A DNA stretch of 64,000 nt, taken from NCBI GenBank assembly GCA_019634595.1, contig JAHCBC010000004.1, positions 124,001 through 188,000 of the forward strand. The letters are read 5' to 3'. Under the pieces are notes generated by a model that had not been told where the DNA came from, did no database searches, and saw nothing but the letters and a program-made list of their open reading frames with translations. This DNA is from Akkermansiaceae bacterium. GTDB lineage: Bacteria > Verrucomicrobiota > Verrucomicrobiia > Verrucomicrobiales > Akkermansiaceae. Shown here in pieces: positions 26,114 through 35,895 of this stretch. Made by a program: the position numbers and the translations under genes. Within the stretch, counting starts at the first letter, position 1. Each line of letters begins with the position of its first letter.

Positions 26114-26445
26114 GATAGCACAGCACAGCCATCAGTGGCGACCCTACCACCGGAACACTATCATCGCCGTGAGGGCGAAGAAACCCGAGGCACTTGATCA
26201 TTGGAGAAGGAACCCGTCAACATAAACCACCCAATCGGTATTGGCGACCATCCGTGCTCACCACGAAGCCGGCCACAGTCTCCTCCTGAACCAGATCAAC
26301 GTCATCAACCCGGAACTCGTCCGCTGCAACCAACGGATCTATCTCACGAATCTTCCTGTCGAATCCCACCCTCGCTTCGCACGCAGTTCACTCCCGGAAC
26401 CGCAGACCTGATTGCCCGCCGCCCTACACTCTCACGCCAGAGAGA
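26114..26445. other. Gene-poor gap with possible coding remnant
   Basis: The 332-bp gap holds no complete gene. On the plus strand one frame (26226-26411) reads as natural protein (IRAHHEAGHSLLLNQINVIN, then PELVRCNQRIYLTNLPVE) between two stops without a start codon. It may be a decayed gene of unknown family. No terminator or promoter could be assigned. Confidence 0.3.
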
Positions 26446-27075
26446 TCAAAGACCGAGTCGCGTAGCGTGCCAGCTCGCCTCGGCGCGAGTGGAAATGCCA
26501 AGCTTTCGATAGATCGACTTGATATGGGAAGCCACGGTCGATTCAGCGATTCCGAGATTCTCCGCCACATCGGCATTGCGGAATCCTCGTGCGATGAGCG
26601 AGAGAGTCTGCTTCTCACGCTCACTCAACCCGGAATCGTCGTCCTCCACTGGACCGGTCATGCGGAAATGTTCCATGATCCGGCGTGCGATCGACGGAGA
26701 AAGAGCGGGTATGCCCTCGTGGAGCTGGACCAATTGACGGCTCAACTGATCGGCAGGCTGCTGCTTGAGAAGATACCCTTGCGCACCGGCCGACAGAGCC
26801 GAGATTATGTGGGAATTGTCCCCGACGACGGTGGTGATCACGCAGAGCGTGGAAGGGGAGACCTCGCGGAGAGATCGCAACACATCAAGGCCGGAACCGT
26901 CGGGCAGCCCCAGGTCGATGAGCGCGAGGTCGAAAACGGTTCTGTTCCAAAGCTCCCGCGCGGCGTCCACCGTCGCCGCCTCTTGGATGGTACATTCGCT
27001 GAAAGCAATCCTCACCACTCCGGCGAGCCAATGTCGCGTCTCCGCCACGTCTTCAACGATCAGTATCTGCTTCAT
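26446..27075 (-). CDS. NarL/FixJ-family response regulator
   Basis: 209-residue transcription factor. The receiver domain (1-120) has the acidic pair in ILIVEDV, phospho-acceptor D54 in LALIDLGLPDGSG, the T/S switch in LCVITTVVGD and the conserved lysine in GYLLKQQPA. The C-terminal LuxR-type HTH (about 145-205) reads LSEREKQTLSLIARGF and then AESTVASHIKSIYRKLGI. It overlaps the 3' end of the sensor kinase gene by 23 bp, so the pair is one unit. Target genes are not evident; divergent or nearby genes such as the giant secreted protein are candidates only by position. Confidence 0.92.
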   Translation of the reverse strand: MKQILIVEDVAETRHWLAGVVRIAFSECTIQEAATVDAARELWNRTVFDLALIDLGLPDGSGLDVLRSLREVSPSTLCVITTVVGDNSHIISALSAGAQGYLLKQQPADQLSRQLVQLHEGIPALSPSIARRIMEHFRMTGPVEDDDSGLSEREKQTLSLIARGFRNADVAENLGIAESTVASHIKSIYRKLGISTRAEASWHATRLGL

Positions 27076-29248
27076 AGCGTCCTTGTTTCACTCCGGGAAA
27101 AGGGATTTGTATGGAAAGCCGTGTACCCTGATCCGGTCTAATGATTTCCAGGGAACCGCCGAGCCGCGCCAGCCGTGCCCGCATGTTCGACAGTCCACTG
27201 CCACGCGTGGCAGCGGAGGCTTGGCAGCCGTCTCCGTCGTCTTCGATTCGGAGTTGCAGGGAGCCGTCCCCGCTGGATACTTTAACCAAAGTCTGCCGGG
27301 CCCCGGAATGGCGAATCACATTGCTGACCGCCTCCCGTAAGATCGAGCGTAGTGCGTGGACGGTGGAAGAGTCCAGCATCGTGTGGTCGCAGCCGCTTCC
27401 CTCCCAGCGTAGTTCAATTTCCGCCGCGGTGAGACGCTCGGCGGACTCCATCCGCAGCTCGGCGAAAGCCTCATCCAATGTCAGTGCTTCCGCCGGGGAG
27501 TCGTTGATCACCGCCCGGAGATCCTCCAGTGTCTCGCGAATCCTGACATCTTTCCGCTCCGTGGTGTCGCTGTGCAGCGCGGCGAGGAGCTGCGCCCCGA
27601 TGTTGTCGTGGATGTCGCGGGCGATCCGGCTCCGTTCCTCCGCCACGCCGGATTCATAGGCGGACCTACTGGCGATGGCGTGTTCCAGACTTCTCACCAG
27701 CTCACCGGCGAGGGTGGCGTCCTTGGGTGAAAACAGGCGCCGTCCCCCTGAGGCGAATTTGAGCCTGAGGCAGGGCAGTCCCCCCGCGGCTGGCACGGAC
27801 ATGGAAAGCCCGTCATCCCCGACCGCCACCGCAGGCCGTCCCAGTTCCTCCGCTTCCATACCCAGAGGCGAAAAGATCTCCTCCAGCAGCCTCCGCCAGC
27901 GGTCGTCGCGCGCGTCTTCCGACGGGGCCAGGGCGACGTCCATCACACGCCCGAACCACTCCGCCGGGTGGGTATCCTGCGTCCCCCGCATGCGCTGCCA
28001 CATCCATGTCCGCAACGGGAGCCAGACAACGCCGCAGACCAGCAGCGTCAGGCTCAGCGACATGCCCGGTGACATCCGCAGGCCCAGCAGGAACAGCATG
28101 TCCAAGACGACCAGCAGCAGTACCGTCAGCGTCCACACCGCGATGCGCCGCCACCAGACACCCAGCTCGAACAAGCGGTAGCGCAGGATGCCGAAGGCCA
28201 GCCCGCCATACACCAGCAGGAAAAGCAGGAACGCATACCCCTGCAGCGGGGAGGTATCCACACCGAACAACTGTGGCAGCAGGATGAACAGGACGAACAC
28301 GCTGGTTCCCAACATCCACGACAGCAGGAACCATTGGAGCGCCGCCCGCTCGACGGGCGTGCGGCTGGTCCGGAACCAGTGGATGCCTGCGAGGATGAAG
28401 GTCATGCACACACCCACCACCACCAGGAAACGCCGGGCAAAGGTCATCGACTCGAAAGTCCCCACTTGCTGGGCCACGAACCAGCCCACAAACAGCGCCA
28501 CCACCAGCACCCCCGCCCACTTGGGGCCGAGCGGTCGCGGGTAGTGCAGCAGCAGCGCGATGAAGCTGGCGATGAACAGGCTGCCGCCGAAGAAATTCAG
28601 ATCCCCCGCCCAATGGAACAAGGTGCCATCCAGGGCCAGCTCCCGCGTGCTGTAGATGGCCGCCGCAGGGGAAAACAAAAGGGTCGCCGCACCGCTCAGC
28701 AACAGGTAGCGGGCCGCAGCGTCCTTCGGACGGAAGGCGAACACCGTGGCGGATACCAGCCACGCCACCAGCCCCACCACCAGTTGCACCCAGAAAACCG
28801 CAGGAAAGGAGGTGAACGGCCTCCCCCGGTGATCGGGAACCAAGGTCTCCACCCCGCCGTCCGCTGTCGTCAGGCGGACCTCCCCGGACTCCAGGATTTC
28901 CGCCAACCGATCCTGCCGGGAAAGAAACTCCCGGTATGTCTGGTAGTCGCCCATGCTCCCATCCGGCTCGATCACTAGGTCCAAGGCCTTCAGTTCGATT
29001 CCGCGGTCATTCCCGGCAATCGCACGGATTCTGGCACCCTCCGGGATGCCGGCGGCCGGACCGGTGCTTTCCACTACGACCACTCCCCCTTCCGCCGCCG
29101 GCAGCAGGGACAGGCCCAGCCATGGTTGCGCATGCGCCAGCAGGAGCACCACCCCCATCACCGCCAACCCCACCGCCACCGCCGCGGACATCACGGCCGC
29201 CGGAGGCAGCCCATCGGAACGGAGGGACGGAGGGGGAGGCGAAGTCAT
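27053..29248 (-). CDS. Membrane sensor histidine kinase with PDZ-like domain
   Basis: 731 residues. One N-terminal helix (about 18-38) leads into a PDZ-like domain (WLGLSLLPAAEGGVVVVEST, then GARIRAIAGND). It is followed by a block of seven or eight transmembrane helices (about 150-400) and a cytoplasmic kinase of the HisKA_3 type. The H box is RIARDIHDNIGAQLL with phospho-acceptor H547. The N box is LREAVSNVIRHSGA, the G1 box LRIEDDGDG, and G2 GSGLSNMRARLARLGG. All kinase motifs are intact. The PDZ-7TM-HisKA_3 layout suggests sensing of an envelope peptide or membrane state. Partner of the overlapping response regulator. Confidence 0.9.
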   Translation of the reverse strand: MTSPPPPSLRSDGLPPAAVMSAAVAVGLAVMGVVLLLAHAQPWLGLSLLPAAEGGVVVVESTGPAAGIPEGARIRAIAGNDRGIELKALDLVIEPDGSMGDYQTYREFLSRQDRLAEILESGEVRLTTADGGVETLVPDHRGRPFTSFPAVFWVQLVVGLVAWLVSATVFAFRPKDAAARYLLLSGAATLLFSPAAAIYSTRELALDGTLFHWAGDLNFFGGSLFIASFIALLLHYPRPLGPKWAGVLVVALFVGWFVAQQVGTFESMTFARRFLVVVGVCMTFILAGIHWFRTSRTPVERAALQWFLLSWMLGTSVFVLFILLPQLFGVDTSPLQGYAFLLFLLVYGGLAFGILRYRLFELGVWWRRIAVWTLTVLLLVVLDMLFLLGLRMSPGMSLSLTLLVCGVVWLPLRTWMWQRMRGTQDTHPAEWFGRVMDVALAPSEDARDDRWRRLLEEIFSPLGMEAEELGRPAVAVGDDGLSMSVPAAGGLPCLRLKFASGGRRLFSPKDATLAGELVRSLEHAIASRSAYESGVAEERSRIARDIHDNIGAQLLAALHSDTTERKDVRIRETLEDLRAVINDSPAEALTLDEAFAELRMESAERLTAAEIELRWEGSGCDHTMLDSSTVHALRSILREAVSNVIRHSGARQTLVKVSSGDGSLQLRIEDDGDGCQASAATRGSGLSNMRARLARLGGSLEIIRPDQGTRLSIQIPFPGVKQGRYEADTDR

Positions 29249-29442
29249 GTCTGGATGTTATGGAAATCGATCGGGAGTATCCCAGCGTGCTGGGGATATG
29301 AACATCCTCCGTTCAGGGGATTCCGCGCCAGGGCCGGATGTGTATCATTCCGGACCAGTAAACAACAACCGGAAACGGACATTCCGCCTCCCGCACCATG
29401 ATCCCGGCATGGCTATGGAGACGCTCCACCACCTGACCAGCC

Positions 29443-32400
29443 ATGCATCGCCACCCCACTTCCCCCTTGTCATCCGTCCGCCTGGCATTGACCGCCTTCC
29501 TGCTGTTCGCGCTGGGTAGCCCTTCATTCGGCCAGGCCGCCTATCAGGGCACCTACATCGGCTACTCCTATATCCGTCTTGAAGGAGCCGTCACCCAGCC
29601 GGAAACCGCCAACGGCACCGTCATTGCTGAAGTCGCCAACGACGGATCCATCACTCTCCAGGGCGGGGGAATCACCGGCACTGTCGATTCCGCCGGCACC
29701 ATCAACTGGGTGCAGCCGAACGGCCTTTACCTCACCGACGGAAACATCTCCGGCGGCACGCTCCACGGCAGTGGCTCCACCACCAACGGCCTCACCACCA
29801 CCCACACCCGCATCGAGCTGAAAACTGGCGGTTATGACGTGAATGCCTCGCTCGATGGCTATCTCAAGGTCATCCACCCGGCCAATGCCCTCCACAACAC
29901 CGTCTCCATCATCCACGATGGCAGCCGTTTCGTGGTGCTCGGCAAGAATGGCGCGGTCCACTTTTCGGAAGACGACGGTCTCACCTGGCAGAGCCATCAC
30001 ACCGGCAGCGTCCACCCCATGAGGGCGCTCGCCTACGGTTCCGGCACCTACGTCGCCGTTGGCGAGAACAACACGCTGCTCACCAGCACGGACCTGGAGA
30101 CCTGGGTGCCCCGCGCCTCCGGCATCGGCCAGATCTACAACCTCCACATCAGCACCGTCACCTTCTTCAACGGCCGCTTCTACATCGGCAACATCGGCGG
30201 CGGCGTCACCCGTTCCACGGATGCCACCGGAGCTTCCTGGGAAGCCCCCATTTATGAGGCGAATCTCATCGGGCCACTTGCCAATCCCATCCTCCGCGCG
30301 ATGGGCAGCCGCCTCTATCTCGTCGCCAAGCCCTACGGCCAGAACCGTTTCAAAATCCACCATTCCACCAATGGCAGCACCTTCACCGAGGCCGCCTCGG
30401 ATACCAGCACGATCTCTTCCTTCACCAATACGAATCCGGACCACGTGACCTACGGCAACGGTGTCTATCTGGTGAACGCCTACAGCTACAGCTCCACCTC
30501 CACGGATGGCGTGAACTTCACCGCCCGGGCGAATCCCGACGCGTTCGATTTCGTCGGCTTCGATGGCGCGCGCTTCATCGCCCGCACGCCCGGCGGCACC
30601 AACGCGAAATTCTACCACTCCGTCGATGGCGTGAACTGGACGGAGGGAACCCGCGACTCGCTCACCAACGCCAATGGTGTCGCTTACCACGGCTCGGTGC
30701 GCATCACCACCGGATCGAACTACCTGACCCGCCGCTCCATCGATGGACTCGCCTGGACAGCCATCACCTCCAGTGACATCTCCGGGGATTTCCCGCTCAA
30801 TTCGAATGACCTCCGCGTCACCTACGGCAACGGCATCCACATCCTCCACGGGATCAACACCTACCTGCCGAATCTCAGCTTCGTCACCCGGGACGGGGTG
30901 AACTGGACGCCGGCTCCCACGAAATCGTCCATCGCGTTCGCCAACGGCATCTTCCTCAGCGGGGACCAGATCTCGCTCGACGGGATCTTATGGCACACGG
31001 CGAACCTCGGGCTCACTCCGCCGGAATCCGTCCTCCGCACCGCCTCGGACGGCAGCACGCTTCTCGCCGTCGTCAGCCAGGGCCGCGTCCTCACCTCCAC
31101 CGATGGCTTCATCTGGCAGCATGCGAACCCCGGCAGCCCGGCACCCGGGAACGCGCACACCATCGTCGGCGGAAACGGCCAGTGGATCGCCCTCGGCACC
31201 GGCGGAGGCTACCACCGTTCGCTCGACAACGGGGTGACATGGACCAGCGGCAGCCTCGGCAACGCCACCCTCAACGCCGCCGCCTACGGCAATGGCCGCT
31301 GGGTCGTCGTCGCGGGCAATGGCCGCATCTACACCGGGGACAATCCCGGCTCGCTCGGGTCCACCGGTCCCACCCTCACGCAGGGCGGCGGCTATGACAG
31401 CGTCGTTTTCCTTGATGGGAACTTCTTCGTCCGGCGGGACAACTTCGGCACCTACTTCGTGTCGGACGGTCTGCCCGGCAGCACTTGGGAAGAGAAATAC
31501 TTCAGCGGCACCGTCCGCTTCAACAGCCTGTCCGCCGGTCCGGATTTCGCCCTCATCGCCGGAGGCAACAGCACCGTGATCCGAGCGGAGAGAAACCAGG
31601 TCGGCCATCCGGTGCTCACCTCCCATCCACCGGCCAGCGTCACCCTCACCCAGGATGCGGTCCTCCAGCTCGGCGCCAGCGTCATCGGGAATCCGGACCT
31701 GAGCTACCGCTGGTTCCGCAACGGCCTGCCGCTGGAGAATGGCGGGCGCGTTTCCGGGGCGGATACGCCGGACCTCACCCTCACCGGCATCCGTGGCAGT
31801 GATGCCGGGCAATACCACCTCCTCATCACCAACTCCCTCGGCTCCGTGGTCACGCAGGCCACCGGCGTGTCCGTCAACCTAAAGCCGCTTGTCGTCACCC
31901 CGCCCCTCAGCCTGACGAAAAAACCTGGTGCGGACGCCACTTTCACCGTGCAGGGCAGTCCCGATACCACCGCCATCCAGTGGTTCCACAACGGGCAGCC
32001 CATCTCCGGAGCAACTTCAGCAACCCTCACCATCCCCGGCGTCACCAACGACAACGCCGGCCTCTACCAGGCACGCCTCACCAACATCCACGGAGATATT
32101 CTCAGCACACCCGCATCACTTTCCATCGCCCACGTCGCCTCTGGCCTCTCTGTGGACACCGTTTATAACGCCAGTGTTCCAGCCCTGAATTTATCCTTCA
32201 CCCGAAGTTATCTGGGATACAGCGCGAATGGCATCGAGATCCGGAAAATCCACGAATATCCCGACGGAAAAATCCTCGTCGGAGGCCAGTTCTCATACCT
32301 GAGCGATACCCGCCACGGCCTCATGCGTCTCAATGCCGACGGCACCCTCGACACATCCTTCACCTTCCCGCTCCTGCGCGAATCTGTATCAAACTTCTTC

Positions 32401-34116
32401 TACAACGCCTCCGTCGAAGACTTCGGTTTCCTCTCTGACGGCCGCATCGTCGTCGTCCTCAGTGCCGCCGTGAACTACGGTCAATCCTCCTCCCTTCCCA
32501 TCTCCACCCGGATCCTTCTCCTCGATGCGAATGGAAATCCGGATTTCTCCTTCAACATTCCATTCCCCGCGAACGCCCAGGTCGGTTCCCTTGCCATCGA
32601 CTCCCAGGACAGCATCGTCCTGGCAGGCTACCGGTTCTCCGGCACGGGCAACAACATGGTCAACATAGCCCGCTACCAGGCCAACGGAACACCCGACGCC
32701 TCCTTCGACGGAAAACTTGTCACCACCGGCATTTCCAATTTCATCCAACGGGGAGTGGAGCTTCTTCCCGACGGCAAACTGGTCGCCGTCGGCCAGAACA
32801 ACAGCAGCCGCCTCACCACCACCCGGCTCACCTCCTCCGGAACCCAGGACCCAACCTTCACCAAGGCCGACCTCGGCACCGGTTCCATCGGAGTCAAGGA
32901 ACTGAAACTTCTCGATGATGGACGTTTCCTTATTTCCGGTGGCATCGGCATCGTCACCATCAACAGCGTCCAGAGCCCCCGCAGGCAGGTTGCCCTATTT
33001 CATGCCGACGGAACTCTGGAGCCGACGGTGAACTCCGCCACGAATCCCGCCCACACTTACTTCGGCACGATCTATTCCAGCGAAATCCTTCCCGACAACA
33101 GCCTCCTGTTTGGCGGAAGCTATTCCTACTACGACAACCCCGATTACCTCCCCGAAGGCCTGCTCAAGAATCTCGCCCAGTTCGAAGCCTCCGGCACCGC
33201 TCTGATGATGGAGAGCCAGCAACTGGAGGCCGACTTCGCCCCCTCGCAACATCCGTTCTCGCTTCTTCAGGCCAACCCTTCCCACTCCCGGATCTATGCC
33301 GGACGTTGGATCACCACCACCAGCTTCCCGAACGCCCCGCGCATTCTCCGTCTCACCACCGGTTCCGGCCCGCTTCCCGGAGCACCCGCGCTCGCCATCA
33401 CCCACCAAACCCAGGGCGCGTACGCCGAGCCGGGAGACTCCGTCACCTTCGCCGTCTCTGCCATCGGCGGAGACCTCTCCTTCCAATGGAGAAAGAATGG
33501 CGAACCCATTCCCGGAAAAACCGACTCCTCCCTCACCATCTTCCCCGTCGGCGTGACCGATGACGCGAACTACACCGTGGCCGTGACGGATGGCACCACC
33601 ACCGTTTTTTCCGCCGCCATGACCCTGACTCTCCCGGGCGCGGCCTCCACAACGACATTCTCCTCTTGGAAAAGCCAATACACCTTCCCTCCCGGCGAAG
33701 ACGGCTTCAATGACGACCCTGCCGGCGACGGTGTCGCCAACGGCCTCAAATACCTCTTCGGCCTTGATCCCAACCAGTCCGTGGTCCTCCAGACCGAAGT
33801 GCTCCATCCATCCGGAAATCCGCGGCAGACCGCCGCGCAGATCACCGCCCTCAATACCGCCGACGGATTGCCATCACCGGGCATCGAGGACGGAAAAACC
33901 TATCAACTCGTTTCCTTCCGCCTCCCCGCCGATATGAAAGGCCTATCCTTTGAGGTGCAACCAACCACCAACCTCATCTTCGGAAACGGCAGCGCCCAGG
34001 TCCATCCGCTCGGTGCCCCCCTCGCCGAGGGCGATGCCCTCATCCACTCCTTCTATCTCACCCCTGCCACGGAAGACACCTCCCAGCTCTTCTGGAGATT
34101 GCTCATCCACGAGTAG
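29443..34116 (+). CDS. Giant secreted protein with BNR-like, Ig and delta-60 repeats
   Basis: 1557 residues with a signal peptide (LALTAFLLFALGSPSFGQ). Residues about 150-720 form a propeller-like region with repeated exposed phrases such as SEDDGLTWQSHH, STDGVNFTARANP, SVDGVNWTEG and SLDNGVTWTSG. Two Ig-like domains follow (SYRWFRNGLPLENGG, then GSDAGQYHLLITN; and IQWFHNGQPISGA). Residues about 930-1290 carry delta-60 repeats (LNADGTLDTSFTF, LLDANGNPDFSFNI, YQANGTPDASFDG). Another Ig-like unit and the tail TTFSSWKSQYTF, plus a calcium-loop-like GDGVANGLKYLFGLD, end the protein. Probably a surface or extracellular adhesin or binding protein; no catalytic motif recognised. No PEP-CTERM. Possibly controlled by the two-component system encoded divergently 194 bp away. 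Confidence 0.7.
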   Translation: MHRHPTSPLSSVRLALTAFLLFALGSPSFGQAAYQGTYIGYSYIRLEGAVTQPETANGTVIAEVANDGSITLQGGGITGTVDSAGTINWVQPNGLYLTDGNISGGTLHGSGSTTNGLTTTHTRIELKTGGYDVNASLDGYLKVIHPANALHNTVSIIHDGSRFVVLGKNGAVHFSEDDGLTWQSHHTGSVHPMRALAYGSGTYVAVGENNTLLTSTDLETWVPRASGIGQIYNLHISTVTFFNGRFYIGNIGGGVTRSTDATGASWEAPIYEANLIGPLANPILRAMGSRLYLVAKPYGQNRFKIHHSTNGSTFTEAASDTSTISSFTNTNPDHVTYGNGVYLVNAYSYSSTSTDGVNFTARANPDAFDFVGFDGARFIARTPGGTNAKFYHSVDGVNWTEGTRDSLTNANGVAYHGSVRITTGSNYLTRRSIDGLAWTAITSSDISGDFPLNSNDLRVTYGNGIHILHGINTYLPNLSFVTRDGVNWTPAPTKSSIAFANGIFLSGDQISLDGILWHTANLGLTPPESVLRTASDGSTLLAVVSQGRVLTSTDGFIWQHANPGSPAPGNAHTIVGGNGQWIALGTGGGYHRSLDNGVTWTSGSLGNATLNAAAYGNGRWVVVAGNGRIYTGDNPGSLGSTGPTLTQGGGYDSVVFLDGNFFVRRDNFGTYFVSDGLPGSTWEEKYFSGTVRFNSLSAGPDFALIAGGNSTVIRAERNQVGHPVLTSHPPASVTLTQDAVLQLGASVIGNPDLSYRWFRNGLPLENGGRVSGADTPDLTLTGIRGSDAGQYHLLITNSLGSVVTQATGVSVNLKPLVVTPPLSLTKKPGADATFTVQGSPDTTAIQWFHNGQPISGATSATLTIPGVTNDNAGLYQARLTNIHGDILSTPASLSIAHVASGLSVDTVYNASVPALNLSFTRSYLGYSANGIEIRKIHEYPDGKILVGGQFSYLSDTRHGLMRLNADGTLDTSFTFPLLRESVSNFFYNASVEDFGFLSDGRIVVVLSAAVNYGQSSSLPISTRILLLDANGNPDFSFNIPFPANAQVGSLAIDSQDSIVLAGYRFSGTGNNMVNIARYQANGTPDASFDGKLVTTGISNFIQRGVELLPDGKLVAVGQNNSSRLTTTRLTSSGTQDPTFTKADLGTGSIGVKELKLLDDGRFLISGGIGIVTINSVQSPRRQVALFHADGTLEPTVNSATNPAHTYFGTIYSSEILPDNSLLFGGSYSYYDNPDYLPEGLLKNLAQFEASGTALMMESQQLEADFAPSQHPFSLLQANPSHSRIYAGRWITTTSFPNAPRILRLTTGSGPLPGAPALAITHQTQGAYAEPGDSVTFAVSAIGGDLSFQWRKNGEPIPGKTDSSLTIFPVGVTDDANYTVAVTDGTTTVFSAAMTLTLPGAASTTTFSSWKSQYTFPPGEDGFNDDPAGDGVANGLKYLFGLDPNQSVVLQTEVLHPSGNPRQTAAQITALNTADGLPSPGIEDGKTYQLVSFRLPADMKGLSFEVQPTTNLIFGNGSAQVHPLGAPLAEGDALIHSFYLTPATEDTSQLFWRLLIHE

Positions 34117-34528
34117 CTCACAGTTTTCGGTTCTTCCCGCGATTTAGTGGGCTGCTTCCGGTCGCAGGTCCAGCCGGGGCCGGTTAGGGTCGGGGCACAG
34201 AGCAGTCTTTATCGGCGCATTACACGGTGCTGTGGGGTATCGATTTGACGAGGAGCTGTAGCTCGAACCACTCGCGCATTCAGAAGATGTCATCCTTCAT
34301 TTCCTGCCAGCCGCCGTGACCGACAATCCTCCCAATCATGCCCTCCATTCCGTCCGTGATGAACAACTCATCCGCCAGCGCACTGACAAAACTCGATGCC
34401 ACCAATGAGCCGCCACGAGCCAGATGAGGAGAACGACGCAGAAACAAGCCCGACCCGCAGCAAAAAAGGATCCTCCGTTCAACGACCCTGCCGGCCACCA
34501 TGAAGGTGACCGGCAGGGCGCAGGAGCA
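34117..34528. other. Gap with hairpin and possible coding remnant
   Basis: 412 bp without a convincing gene. A minus-strand frame (34280-34501) ends in natural-looking sequence (SFVSALADELFITDGMEGM, then IGRIVGHGGWQEMKDD). It lacks a proper start and is read as a possible C-terminal remnant of unknown origin. The hairpin at 34486-34518 is listed separately. Confidence 0.3.
34486..34518 (-). terminator. Strong hairpin downstream of CXXCXGXG gene
   Basis: A 14-bp stem (34486-34499 with 34505-34518, one G-U pair) and 5-nt loop lies 11 bp past the stop of the small minus-strand gene. A T-run (CCTTTTTTG on the minus strand) follows only about 15 nt later, so it may be a terminator or an RNA-stabilising hairpin. 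Confidence 0.5.
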
Positions 34529-34684
34529 TCACCTTCCGATGTCTCCGTCTCCGCCGCAATAGGTGCAGCGGACCTGCCCCCTCCATCCGGTGCCGTTGCA
34601 GAACGAGCATTTGACGGAGAAGGCTGCGGCAATGCCGACGGCGACGAGGGTGGCAAGGGTGATGACAATGGCTGTCTTCTTCAT
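34529..34684 (-). CDS. CXXCXGXG microprotein with membrane anchor
   Basis: 51 residues from the ATG at 34684; a longer frame extends upstream without a signal-like start. It has one transmembrane or signal segment (TAIVITLATLVAVGIAAAF) followed by two zinc-binding motifs, CSFCNGTGW and CTYCGGDG. These match one half of the DnaJ cysteine-rich domain (two CXXCXGXG units bind one zinc). Mature size is only about 27 residues. It lies 113 bp downstream of the DNA ligase gene on the same strand and ends at a strong hairpin. The role is unknown; a membrane-tethered zinc ribbon that grips unfolded or thiol proteins is a guess from the motif. Confidence 0.6.
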   Translation of the reverse strand: MKKTAIVITLATLVAVGIAAAFSVKCSFCNGTGWRGQVRCTYCGGDGDIGR

Positions 34685-34797
34685 GGTTCGTTGTTTCGTT
34701 TGGTTTGGATCGGGCCTGCCCCGATCAAGATTTGCTGCGAGCGAGCGCGGTATGGCTTGCATGCAAAAGGGCCTTCAGAGCCCTCCGGCATTTCCCC

Positions 34798-35874
34798 TCA
34801 CGCCGCTTCTTCCCCAGCGGTGGGCTTGTATTTGAGCTGTGCCGTGACGCATTCGCTCAACCCAATGTCGTCCCTGCGTCCGAGATAGACCGGCTGATAG
34901 ACCGAGCCGCTTTCACGGAAGGCATACAGGAACCTCACTTCCACCACCGTTCCCGTCTCCGGGATGGCTTGGTTCGGAGGAATGGTCACGTTCCCGGCGG
35001 AAACGATGTCACCTTTCCTGTCGATCAACCCGAGGCCCACGCTCCGCTTCTTCGGATGCACCGCTCCGACGATAAACGATGCGGTGGCGTGGAACTTCAT
35101 CTTGAGCTGATCGCCGCCCCTGGCGGGACGGCCGCCAACGTATGCCGCGCGGGTGTCTTTGAAGACGATCCCCTCCGCATTCTGCTTCTTCAACTGGTGG
35201 TACAGGGTGCGCTTGTTGTCGGAAAGGAGGGCGGTCGACACCATGGCGATGCCGCCGCTGGTGTCGATCCAACGGAGCATGTAGGTCAGCCGGTCGATGT
35301 ACGGAATGCCCCGGAGATCCTTTCCCCTGAACTCCAGCAGGTCGAAGGCATGGAACCGGTCCCCGATGGCCTCGCCGTCGATCAGGAAATCGAACGGGAT
35401 CTCCAGCGCGGCTTCCGCGATGAAAGCAGGAACCGGAATGAACAGGCCACGCCGATTGATACCCGTGACGATGATGCCGGTCCTGCGGACCAGCATCCGG
35501 CGTCCATCGAGCTTTTCCTGCGCGCACCAGCGGGAGTCACGGAGAAGGCCCTCAACTTCGGATTCATCGACCGGATTGAGAAGCTGACAGCGGATACCGC
35601 TGTCCTCTCCCTCCCGTTCGACGGAGACATGACCGCCGGTGGATTCCCCAACCCGGTAGCCTTTGGCGAGCTTCTGTTTCACCAGCCCGTCGAAGATTCT
35701 CACGGCTTCTTCAGCGGAAACGGATTTCGGGGTTTTGACTCCGGTCTGCAGGGTGCTTCCCCGACGGCCGTTGGCAAAGCGGACGATGCATCCGTCGTCC
35801 TTCGGTTCGATGAAGACTTCATACACTTTGTCGGATGAGCCTTCGGTATAGTACAATGTGGTGTGTTGGTTCAT
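34798..35874 (-). CDS. ATP-dependent DNA ligase with N-terminal WGR domain
   Basis: 358 residues from the ATG at 35874 (the frame runs upstream to 36087 through arginine-rich non-homologous sequence). Residues 1-75 form a WGR-type nucleic-acid-binding domain (VYEVFIEPKDDGCIVRF, then ANGRRGSTLQTG). The nucleotidyltransferase domain begins near 100: motif I AQEKLDGRR with the adenylated lysine K121, motif III FDFLIDGEAIG and FHAFDLLEF, motif IV EGIVFKD, motif V QLKMKFHA. A C-terminal OB-like part (VRFLYAFRESGSVYQPVYLG) follows. All nucleotidyl-transfer motifs are intact. It is smaller than LigD ligases and has no polymerase or nuclease module. DNA repair, or a mobile-element function, is likely; it lies beside a truncated AAA+ gene and phage-like debris. 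Confidence 0.85.
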   Translation of the reverse strand: MNQHTTLYYTEGSSDKVYEVFIEPKDDGCIVRFANGRRGSTLQTGVKTPKSVSAEEAVRIFDGLVKQKLAKGYRVGESTGGHVSVEREGEDSGIRCQLLNPVDESEVEGLLRDSRWCAQEKLDGRRMLVRRTGIIVTGINRRGLFIPVPAFIAEAALEIPFDFLIDGEAIGDRFHAFDLLEFRGKDLRGIPYIDRLTYMLRWIDTSGGIAMVSTALLSDNKRTLYHQLKKQNAEGIVFKDTRAAYVGGRPARGGDQLKMKFHATASFIVGAVHPKKRSVGLGLIDRKGDIVSAGNVTIPPNQAIPETGTVVEVRFLYAFRESGSVYQPVYLGRRDDIGLSECVTAQLKYKPTAGEEAA

Positions 35875-35895
35875 GGTTTGGTGGGAAAATGGAAA

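Noticed and set aside
29524..30849. A 441-codon minus-strand frame within the giant secreted protein gene
   Set aside because: Low-complexity antisense translation; no start context or family.
34250..34275. GAGCTGTAGCTCGAACCACTC as a possible second tRNA remnant
   Set aside because: Only the GAACC part resembles a T arm; no stem partner or acceptor sequence is found, and it does not match the att block at 5061-5116.
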